This document shows, in pieces, positions 35,004 through 42,146 of a stretch of 64,000 nucleotides of DNA (position 1 is its first letter; the number at the start of each line of letters is the position of its first letter). This DNA is from UBA964 sp037444685 (GTDB taxonomy: Bacteria; Pseudomonadota; Gammaproteobacteria; Steroidobacterales; Steroidobacteraceae). The stretch lies in the NCBI GenBank assembly GCA_037444685.1, contig JBBILX010000009.1:1-64000 (forward strand), read 5' to 3'. Made by a program: the position numbers and the translations under genes. Under the pieces are notes generated by a model. It had not been told where the DNA came from. It was given only the letters and a program-made list of their open reading frames with translations, and ran no database searches.

Positions 35004-37253
35004 ATGTCGTCATCGATCAAGAGTCGCGGCACAAGCTTGCTCTGTACCCTGGCACTGGTCGGCGCCGTGGGCGCCAGCGCGGCCCCGCAGGATCAGTCCA
35101 CGCAACGGGCGGAGGAAAGCGATCGTCTCCAGGAGGTGGTCGTCACCGCCTTGAAGCGAGAGCAGACTTTGACCGAGACACCAGCTTCCGTGTCGGTCCT
35201 GAGCGCCGAGCTGCTCGAGCAGGCCAATATCACGCGTGCCACCGATATAGTGGGCCTCATTCCCAATGCAGCAATCATCAAGTCGAACGTAGAAGGCGAG
35301 GCATTCCTCGTCCTGCGGGGCATGGCGCCTGCGCGTAATGCCGAGACCTCGACGGCCGTGGTCGTCGACGGGGTGCTGGCCGGCGGCCCCAACGAGTTGT
35401 CCCAGGACTTTTTCGACATCGCCCAGATCGAGGTGCTCAAGGGTCCCCAAGGCGCGCTCTACGGCCGCAATGCCGTCGGCGGCGCAGTGGTGATCACCAC
35501 CAAGCAGGCGAGTAACGATTTCGAGGGTTCCGTCAAGGTCGGCATCGGTGAGGCGGACCGCGCCCTCGCGCAGCTCGCGGTCAGCGGTCCGTTGATCGAG
35601 GATAAGCTCTTCGGTCGTCTTGCCATCCTGCACACGGAGCGAGGTGGCAAGCTAGTCAATATCTATACGGGCGAAGAGCGTGACCGCTACCAGCGGCGCA
35701 CTGGCCGGGGTGAGCTGACCTGGAAGCCGAGCGAGAACCTCAGCTTCGACGTCCGCGTAGGCGGGACGCGTCAGCGTGACAGCGGGGGCATCGCTTTCAC
35801 GGCAACGATCGCGCCTCAGCGGCTCGACATCAACAACGTCTTTCCGCCCTTCGAGAACAACATCCGCTCCTTCAACGATCAGGACAAGGAAAATGCCTCG
35901 TTGAAGATCGACTATGAGTTCGATGCAGGTACCTTAACTGCGGTCAGTGCCTACTCTTTCGTCGAGGACCGATACGGCCAGGACAACTTCCCCTATCTGT
36001 TCAACGACTTCGGTTTCGACGCGATGGGGGTTTTCCGGGGCGGTCTGACGCAGTGGGTCCTGTTCGGCAACAAGACGCTGTCGCAGGAGATCCGGTTCAC
36101 ATCAGACGATACGAAGCGCTTCCGTTACATCATCGGCGCGTACTACGCAGATCTCGAGGCCGATCGCGTCACGAACCTCGCAGAGGATCGTAACTCCGTG
36201 CTACTGAATGGGCGACGCCCGAATGGACCGACGTCGCTGAACCCCACGATTGTTTTTCGGGATGACGAGACGCGCCGCGAGAACAAGGCCATCTTCGCTC
36301 ACGTCGCATTCGACGTTCTCGACAACCTCGAAGTATCGGCGGCGGTGCGGTACGACGACGAGGATGCGGAGGTCGAGGATCTCGCGCCGCCAGCCTTTAC
36401 GACGACACCGGGTCTCGTCCGCAAGGACAATTACTCCAAGGCGCAACCGAAAGTCACCGTGAACTGGGAGTATCGGCCGGGTTCCTCGCTGTACGCGGCT
36501 TACGGAGAGGCGTTCAAGGCAGGCGGCTTCAATCCGTTCGGAACGGCCGCCGCCGTGCGCGCCAGCAACCCACTCTCCACCGTGGTCGACGAATACGGCG
36601 AGGAGACGTCGAAGAGTATCGAACTAGGGTACAAGGGCGAGTTCCTCGATGGGCGCCTGAAGATCAACGCCGGCATCTTCAAGACCGACGCCGAGAACTT
36701 CCAGGTCTTCGAGTTCTTCCCCGGACCCAGCCTGCAGGCCATCGCGCAGGTCGAGGAGGTCGGTATCGAGGGCTTCGAGTTCGATGTCACGGCGCGGGTG
36801 TCCGATTATCTGACGCTCGCGGCGGGCTATGGAAAGACCGACAGCAAGATCGATCGTCTGGTATCGAATCCGATGCTGCAGGGCAATCGCATGCCTTACA
36901 CACCGGAAGATACGCTCAGCGCGACTGCGGACTTCCGTGCTCCGCTCCGAGACGGACTCGACTTCGGCCTGCGAGTGGACTTCAACCGCATAGGCAAGAC
37001 GTACTGGGACCTGCTCAATACCCCCGGCAGCGTCCGCGACCCCGTGAACCTCGTGCGTGCCCGGGCCTCGCTGAGGACGGAGAACTGGGATCTCGGTCTG
37101 TGGGGAGAGAACCTCACGAACGAGAAGTACTACTCAGAGGTTGTCGTGATCTTCCCGGGACCGGCGGTCGACCCGGTGTTTCCGATCGCCGCTGCGGCGA
37201 GCTTCCAGGCACCGGTGCGGTTCTGGGGTGTCGACTTCAGGTACAAGTTCTGA
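35004..37253 (+). CDS. TonB-dependent outer-membrane receptor
   Basis: The 749-residue receptor starts at an ATG preceded by GAGGTGAGG. It has a signal peptide (to about ASA at residue 27), a TonB box region (LQEVVVTALKREQ) and a plug domain (SVLSAELLEQANITRATDIV, VLRGMA, IEVLKGPQGALYGRNAVGGAV). A 22-strand-type barrel follows and ends with GVDFRYKF and a terminal Phe. The surface loops give no ligand identity. Its place inside the catabolic operon, with no siderophore genes nearby, suggests it imports the organic substrate rather than iron. Confidence 0.9.
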   Translation: MSSSIKSRGTSLLCTLALVGAVGASAAPQDQSTQRAEESDRLQEVVVTALKREQTLTETPASVSVLSAELLEQANITRATDIVGLIPNAAIIKSNVEGEAFLVLRGMAPARNAETSTAVVVDGVLAGGPNELSQDFFDIAQIEVLKGPQGALYGRNAVGGAVVITTKQASNDFEGSVKVGIGEADRALAQLAVSGPLIEDKLFGRLAILHTERGGKLVNIYTGEERDRYQRRTGRGELTWKPSENLSFDVRVGGTRQRDSGGIAFTATIAPQRLDINNVFPPFENNIRSFNDQDKENASLKIDYEFDAGTLTAVSAYSFVEDRYGQDNFPYLFNDFGFDAMGVFRGGLTQWVLFGNKTLSQEIRFTSDDTKRFRYIIGAYYADLEADRVTNLAEDRNSVLLNGRRPNGPTSLNPTIVFRDDETRRENKAIFAHVAFDVLDNLEVSAAVRYDDEDAEVEDLAPPAFTTTPGLVRKDNYSKAQPKVTVNWEYRPGSSLYAAYGEAFKAGGFNPFGTAAAVRASNPLSTVVDEYGEETSKSIELGYKGEFLDGRLKINAGIFKTDAENFQVFEFFPGPSLQAIAQVEEVGIEGFEFDVTARVSDYLTLAAGYGKTDSKIDRLVSNPMLQGNRMPYTPEDTLSATADFRAPLRDGLDFGLRVDFNRIGKTYWDLLNTPGSVRDPVNLVRARASLRTENWDLGLWGENLTNEKYYSEVVVIFPGPAVDPVFPIAAAASFQAPVRFWGVDFRYKF

Positions 37254-37271
37254 CGCTGAGGAGCATCGATC

Positions 37272-37706
37272 ATGCCTATCGGACTCGCTCCAACAAAGCG
37301 CTCGAGTTTTGCTCGGCACACCATCGATCACGCGGCGCTCGATCGAGCGCCGCTGTTCGACGTTCCATTTTCAGGTGGCGTCAAGATCCGAGGCTACAGC
37401 GCTATCAACCAACCGAACGTGCAGGTGATCATCGAGGACTTCCTGCCAGGTACCGAGTTCAGTTGGGTCTTCACGCATGACGAGTTTCAGGTCGCATTGA
37501 GCGGCGAGATCGATCTGCAGGTCTGGCTCCCGCCGCTCTACAGCGAGGTGATCCGCACCAGGGTCAAGGCGGGCGACATCTACACCTATCCGGTGGGCGC
37601 ACGGAAGCACGTCAAAGTCATCAGCACGGAGCCGTTTCGCCATATCTGCTTCTGTCCACCGAACCCGGATTACCCGTTCCCGACGCTCGAGGATCTCAAG
37701 AGATGA
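37272..37706 (+). CDS. Cupin-like protein, copy 1
   Basis: This 144-residue single-domain cupin is a paralogue of the protein at 38519-38956. The shared features are a THDEFQVALSG-type motif 1, the tail of motif 1 followed by WLPPL, GDIYTYPVGARKHVKV as motif 2, and the ending EPFRHICFCPPNPDYP. Motif 1 has H-D-E rather than the classical HxH...E, so metal binding may be atypical. Its stop overlaps the following hydrolase (ATGA), so the two are coupled. The function is unknown; ring-opening oxygenase or isomerase are possibilities. Confidence 0.7.
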   Translation: MPIGLAPTKRSSFARHTIDHAALDRAPLFDVPFSGGVKIRGYSAINQPNVQVIIEDFLPGTEFSWVFTHDEFQVALSGEIDLQVWLPPLYSEVIRTRVKAGDIYTYPVGARKHVKVISTEPFRHICFCPPNPDYPFPTLEDLKR

Positions 37707-38488
37707 TCCGAAAGGGCTACGTCGACGTCCTCGCGGGGCAGGTTCACTACAGGATGCGCCCCGGCGAAGGATCTCCTGTCGTCTGCTTCCACCAGACGGC
37801 GAGCTCTTCGCAGATGTACGAAGCCTTCATGCGCGCTTTCCCGGGGCGTAATCCGATTTATGCGCTCGACACGCCTGGGTTCGGCGGCTCGTACGACCCG
37901 GAAGGCCAGCCGTCGATGTCGGAGTACGCCGACCGGCTTGCCGAGGCGATGCAAGGCCTACGTCTCGAGCCTGCCCATCTGTTCGGTCACCACACCGGAG
38001 CGAGCATCGCCGTGGAAATTGCGGTCCGGTATCCCGCACTGCGCCGGTCACTCGCGATGATCGGGCCGGTGACGATCACGCGCGAGGAGGCCGCGTTCTT
38101 CAAGACAGTGTACCCGAAGGACTTTCACCTCAAGTCAGATGGCTCACACGTCAGCAGGATGTGGCAGTACGTCGCCGAGATCGGCGGATCCTTCGATATC
38201 GCCGTGCACCATCGCGAGTTCGTCGACACTGCGCGCGCCTGGAACGGACACCTCACGGTGTATTCGGTCATCTGGGATCAGGACTTCACCGCGCTTTACC
38301 AGCGGGTCGAATGCCCGATGGCCATCATGTGCTCCAAGGGCGATGTGCTCTGGCCGATGTTCGAGCGCGCGAGAAGCATCCGGCCCGATGCGGTGGCCAT
38401 GGAGATCGCGGGTACCAACTTCCAGCCCGACGAGGCTCCAGAGGCGGTTGCCGGCGCGCTTCACGGCTTTATCGCTCAATTATCCTGA
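37703..38488 (+). CDS. Alpha/beta-hydrolase fold protein with remodelled triad, copy 1
   Basis: The 261-residue protein has the alpha/beta-hydrolase fold: VVCFHQTASSSQMY at the oxyanion strand, ALDTPGFGGSYDP, and the nucleophile elbow GHHTGAS (95-101). The elbow has His97 where Ser is normal. The acid Asp214 is kept (SKGDVLWP). The usual catalytic His is Asn239 (AGTNFQPDEAPE). A conserved HHREFVDTARAW (169-180) lies in the cap. It is coupled to cupin copy 1. The chemistry is therefore not ordinary ester hydrolysis; lyase, metal-dependent or cofactor-free oxygenase roles are all open. Confidence 0.78.
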   Translation: MIRKGYVDVLAGQVHYRMRPGEGSPVVCFHQTASSSQMYEAFMRAFPGRNPIYALDTPGFGGSYDPEGQPSMSEYADRLAEAMQGLRLEPAHLFGHHTGASIAVEIAVRYPALRRSLAMIGPVTITREEAAFFKTVYPKDFHLKSDGSHVSRMWQYVAEIGGSFDIAVHHREFVDTARAWNGHLTVYSVIWDQDFTALYQRVECPMAIMCSKGDVLWPMFERARSIRPDAVAMEIAGTNFQPDEAPEAVAGALHGFIAQLS

Positions 38489-38518
38489 ACTCGTAAAACA
38501 ATCACGGAGGCCGCAGCT

Positions 38519-38956
38519 ATGGATCGACTCGTATACGGCAAGTTCCGGATCTATCACCCCAAGGACATCGATCTCGACGACGCGCCCGATTATGAGTTCC
38601 CGTTCATCAAGGGCTCGCGATTTCGCGCCGTCAATTGCGCAATCGACGAACCGGCATGCCAGATCAACTATGAGGACTTCTACAAGGGCCCCGACATCAC
38701 CTGGTCGATGTTTCACGATGAAGTGCAGGTCGTGGTCAGCGGCCGCTGTGAGATCGAGTACTGGCTACCGCCACTGATGCTCGAGCACGGCAAGGCCATC
38801 GCCGAACCTGGCAGCATCTACTATCTGCCACTCGGTTGTCGCGTGCTTTGGCGTGTCCTTTCCGATGAGCCATTCCGACACCTCTGCATCACGTATCCGA
38901 ACCCTGGCTATCCGATCACTGTAGCACGCAGCGCCCAGGCAGGCGCCACGAAGTAG
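38519..38956 (+). CDS. Cupin-like protein, copy 2
   Basis: This 145-residue paralogue of the protein at 37272-37706 shares the pattern FHDEVQVVVSG, WLPPL, GSIYYLPLGCRVLWRV and EPFRHLCITYPNPGYP. It starts 30 bp after hydrolase copy 1, with AATCACGGAGG-type ribosome site spacing, and precedes hydrolase copy 2 by 14 bp. Clear divergence from copy 1 suggests an old duplication with separate substrates, not a recent tandem repeat. Confidence 0.7.
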   Translation: MDRLVYGKFRIYHPKDIDLDDAPDYEFPFIKGSRFRAVNCAIDEPACQINYEDFYKGPDITWSMFHDEVQVVVSGRCEIEYWLPPLMLEHGKAIAEPGSIYYLPLGCRVLWRVLSDEPFRHLCITYPNPGYPITVARSAQAGATK

Positions 38957-38970
38957 CCGAGGCCCGGCTC

Positions 38971-39762
38971 ATGATCCTCAAGGCCTACGCCAACATTCCG
39001 GCCGGGCAGATTCACTATCGGTACCTGCAGGGTCCCGGAGTTCCCATCGTCTGCCTCCACCAGACCGCGAGTTCTTCGGCGATGTGGGTCAAGGTCATGG
39101 AGCGGCTGGCCGGGAAGCGGCGCTTCATAGCCCTCGATACTCCTGGGTTCGGTGGATCGTTCGACCCGCCCCAGCGACCTCCAACCATGCGCGCGTATGC
39201 CGAGTGGCTTCGCGAGGCGCTGGATGCAATCGGCGTCGCGCAGTTTCATCTCCTTGGGCACCATACCGGTGTCTGCATCGGTGCGGAACTGGCGGCCAAA
39301 TACTCCGAGCGCGTGCTATCGCTGGCGATGATCGGTCCTGTGCCGTTGACGCGAGCGGAGCGCGAGGAGTTTCGCCAGCACTATTCCACGCCATTCTCGC
39401 CGGACGTCGACGGCGCATATCTGAAGACCACCTGGGATTACCTCGCAACCCTCGGAGCGCATCACGACCTCGGCTTGCATCATCGCGAGTTGCTCGACAC
39501 GGCGCGTGCCTACATGGGTCGGTTCATGGCCTACTCGAACGTCTGGGACCAGGACTGGACAGCTCTGTATCAGCAGCTGCGTTGTCCATTGCTGCTGATG
39601 TGCGCCGAGGACGACGTGCTGTACCCGTTCTTCGGGCGCGCGCGCGAGATCCGTCCCGACGCCAAGGTCGCCTCCGTCAAAGGGGCCAACTTCGAGCCAG
39701 ATCTCGACCCGGAAGGCGTCGCCGGCGCCGTCGACCGCTTCCTCGCCGCGCTGGGCGACTGA
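38971..39762 (+). CDS. Alpha/beta-hydrolase fold protein with remodelled triad, copy 2
   Basis: The 263-residue paralogue of copy 1 has IVCLHQTASSSAMW, ALDTPGFGGSFDP and the elbow GHHTGVC (96-102), with His98 in the nucleophile place. Asp214/215 in AEDDVLYP is kept, and Asn240 (GANFEPD) replaces the catalytic His. HHRELLDTARAY is conserved in the cap. The same two substitutions in diverged copies argue for selection, not decay. It is the last gene of the cluster; a long spacer follows before dusA. Confidence 0.78.
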   Translation: MILKAYANIPAGQIHYRYLQGPGVPIVCLHQTASSSAMWVKVMERLAGKRRFIALDTPGFGGSFDPPQRPPTMRAYAEWLREALDAIGVAQFHLLGHHTGVCIGAELAAKYSERVLSLAMIGPVPLTRAEREEFRQHYSTPFSPDVDGAYLKTTWDYLATLGAHHDLGLHHRELLDTARAYMGRFMAYSNVWDQDWTALYQQLRCPLLLMCAEDDVLYPFFGRAREIRPDAKVASVKGANFEPDLDPEGVAGAVDRFLAALGD

Positions 39763-40196
39763 TCCGCACGATCGTTCGGAGGTCCGACCCGGACCGACTG
39801 TGGTCGCCGTACGGTGGTGGTCGGATAAATCTCCACTCGGATGACCTTTCCACGATCCGCTACGGGGCTCGCAATCCCGCACGGCTTCCGCCGAGACCGT
39901 CGCCGATGAGTCGATTCACTCAATCCGCCTAGCGGAGCGAATCGAGGGCCTCTGTCGGAGCCGACCCATGCGCCCGTCGGCGGAGGGTCCCTGACGTCTC
40001 GCAACGCAAAGGCGCATCACCCGGTTCCACAACGGTCGGCGTGCGCGACTCAAGCCGCGATACGGGCCGTAGCTCGCCGGTCTCGGGTCGGGAGTACACT
40101 GGGAGTTTGCCAGATAGGGGCCGACCAGCGGGGCTCGATCCCCGTCACGGCGGATTGCAAGAAACCGGCCGGCAGACGCTCGTTCCACAGTACCCC
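39763..40196. other. Intergenic region closing the catabolic cluster
   Basis: No gene, strong terminator, tRNA or repeat is recognised in these about 430 bases. Frames that run through are short or lie upstream of dusA without family resemblance. The region is probably the right border of the accessory cluster. Confidence 0.4.
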
Positions 40197-41186
40197 ATGA
40201 CCGAGATCAGCAGACGCATATCGGTCGCGCCGATGATGGATTGGACCGACCGGCACTGCCGCTATTTCCTGCGGCAGGTTTCGCCAACTGCACGGCTCTA
40301 CACGGAGATGATCACGGCCCAGGCGCTGCTGCGCGGCGATCGCGAGCGACTGCTGCGCTTCGATCCAGCCGAACACCCGGTGGCGCTGCAGCTCGGTGGC
40401 AGCGAGCCCGAGGAGCTCGCGCGCGCTGCGCGCTATGGCGAGCAGGCCGGCTACGACGAAATCAATCTCAACTGCGGATGTCCGAGCGACAAGGTCCAGC
40501 GCGGCAGCTTCGGCGCCTGCCTCATGCGCGAGCCTGCGCGGGTCGCCGACTGCGTGGCCGCGATGCGTTCTGCCGTACGGGTGCCGGTGACGGTGAAAAT
40601 GCGGATCGGCACGGTACCGGGCGGCACGCCGGACACGCTCGAGTCGGTCCAGCGATTCGACGCGGCGGACGAGGCGGCGCTCGAGGAGTTCGTGGCGGCG
40701 ATCACGGCGGCCGGCGCATCGGTGGCGATCCTGCACGCGCGCAAGGCCGTGCTCGGCGGCTGGTCGCCGCGCGACAACCGCGATGTGCCGCCACTGCGCT
40801 ACGACGTCGCCGAGCGCGTGCGCGCGAGGTTCGCCCCACTGCCGCTCGTGATCAATGGCGGCATCCGCAGGGCCGAGGACGCACGGGCGCTGCTGCAGCG
40901 ATTCGATGGCGTGATGCTCGGGCGGGAGGCCTATCACCGGCCGCTCGTGCTGGCTGAGATCGAAGGGCGTGAGGTGTCGCGCCGCGCGCTGCTGTCGGCG
41001 ATGGCCGACTACGCCGAGCGCGAACTCGCGCGCGGTGAACGTTTGGCGTCGATCACGCGGCATCTGCTCGGGCTGCTCACGCACTCGGCGGGCGCGCGCG
41101 AGTTCCGCAGGCTGCTGTCGGAGGGCGCGCGGTCGCCCTCGGCGGGCCCCGAGCTCCTGCGGCTCGCGGCGGAGCGCTACGGCTGA
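40197..41186 (+). CDS. dusA: tRNA-dihydrouridine synthase A
   Basis: This 329-residue FMN enzyme reduces uridine in the tRNA D-loop. The start ATG at 40197 gives MTEISRRISVAPMMDWTDRH, the normal DusA opening. FMN and catalytic signatures are LYTEMITAQAL, QLGGSEPEELARAA, INLNCGCPSDKVQRGSFGACLM (with the catalytic Cys) and VTVKMRIG. VINGGI and a GVMLGREAYHRP segment complete the barrel. The DusA-type C-terminal helical domain is present. Confidence 0.93.
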   Translation: MTEISRRISVAPMMDWTDRHCRYFLRQVSPTARLYTEMITAQALLRGDRERLLRFDPAEHPVALQLGGSEPEELARAARYGEQAGYDEINLNCGCPSDKVQRGSFGACLMREPARVADCVAAMRSAVRVPVTVKMRIGTVPGGTPDTLESVQRFDAADEAALEEFVAAITAAGASVAILHARKAVLGGWSPRDNRDVPPLRYDVAERVRARFAPLPLVINGGIRRAEDARALLQRFDGVMLGREAYHRPLVLAEIEGREVSRRALLSAMADYAERELARGERLASITRHLLGLLTHSAGAREFRRLLSEGARSPSAGPELLRLAAERYG

Positions 41187-41198
41187 TGCTCGTATGCG

Positions 41199-41204
41199 TA
41201 TAAT
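41199..41204 (+). promoter_or_regulatory. Possible -10 element for the cyclase gene
   Basis: A perfect TATAAT lies 24 bp upstream of the ATG at 41229, just after the dusA stop. No good -35 box was found at the right spacing, and the TG dinucleotide is one base too far upstream for a standard extended -10. It is a candidate start of an independent transcript. Confidence 0.35.
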
Positions 41205-41228
41205 CCGCCCGGTTAGTCGCTTGCCATC

Positions 41229-42134
41229 ATGACGCGAGAAATCGAAGTAGCCGTTCTGTTTGCCGACGTCGTCGGCTCGACGCGTCTGTTCGAGCTGCTC
41301 GGCGACGTTCGCGCGCGCGACATGATCGCCACCTGCATCGATCTGATGCGCACGGCTACCGAGAAGAACAGCGGGACCGTCATCAAGACGATGGGCGACG
41401 AGGTCATGGCGACCTTCCCATCGGCGGACGAGGCGCTCAGTGCGGCCGCGCAGATGCAGCGCCAGATCGCCGCGCACTCGCAGTTGAAGATCGACGGCCA
41501 TCCGGTCGCGATCCGCATCGGCTGCCACTACGGCCCGGTGGTGCTCGAGAACCGCGACGTGTTCGGCTCTACCGTGCACACGGCCAACCGCATGACGAGC
41601 CAGGCGAAGGCCGGGCAGATCGTGACGACCGCGGCCACCGTGGCGCAACTGTCGAGCGACTGGCGCTCGTCGGTGCGGCAGATCGATGTGGCGACGTTGC
41701 GGGGTCAGGGCAGCGAGGTTGCGCTGTTCGAGGTGCTCTGGCAGCCCGAGGACGTGACGAGCATGCTGCCGCAGATCGCGATCGGAGCCACGGCCGTGCG
41801 AAAGGCCTCACGCCTGCGCTTGCGTCTTGGCGATCGCGAACTCGTCGTCGACGAGTCGAGACCGAACGTCGTGATGGGCCGCGCCGCGGACAGCGACCTC
41901 GTCGTGAAGGGTCACCTGATCTCGCGTCTGCATGCGCGGATCGAGGTCGCGCGCGACAAGTTCCTGCTCGTGGATCAGAGCACGAACGGCACGTTCGTGC
42001 GCACCGTGGGTGGCGAGGAGGCTTTCGTACGCCGCGACAGCATGCAGATCAAGGGCGAGGGGCTGATCGGTCTCGGGCGAGTGCCCGAAGCGGACTCGCC
42101 GCTGACGATCCGCTACGTCTGCGAAGAGACCTGA
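41229..42134 (+). CDS. Class III adenylate/guanylate cyclase fused to FHA domain
   Basis: The 301-residue protein has an N-terminal class III nucleotide cyclase domain (1-185) and a C-terminal forkhead-associated domain (about 195-295). Metal-binding Asp13 (LFADVVGST) and Asp57 (KTMGDEV) are present, as is Lys53 expected for ATP. The transition-state segment is VHTANR (116-121); the usual Asn is His117 while Arg121 is kept, so activity may be reduced or altered. The FHA domain has GR, SRLHA and TNGTFV, so it should bind phosphothreonine. cAMP output could feed the CRP-type site at 47685. Confidence 0.85.
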   Translation: MTREIEVAVLFADVVGSTRLFELLGDVRARDMIATCIDLMRTATEKNSGTVIKTMGDEVMATFPSADEALSAAAQMQRQIAAHSQLKIDGHPVAIRIGCHYGPVVLENRDVFGSTVHTANRMTSQAKAGQIVTTAATVAQLSSDWRSSVRQIDVATLRGQGSEVALFEVLWQPEDVTSMLPQIAIGATAVRKASRLRLRLGDRELVVDESRPNVVMGRAADSDLVVKGHLISRLHARIEVARDKFLLVDQSTNGTFVRTVGGEEAFVRRDSMQIKGEGLIGLGRVPEADSPLTIRYVCEET

Positions 42135-42146
42135 ACGGGTGGCGCC

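Noticed and set aside
39770..40196. Possible tRNA or small RNA before dusA
   Set aside because: No cloverleaf with a T-loop sequence and no clear promoter-terminator pair was found on either strand.
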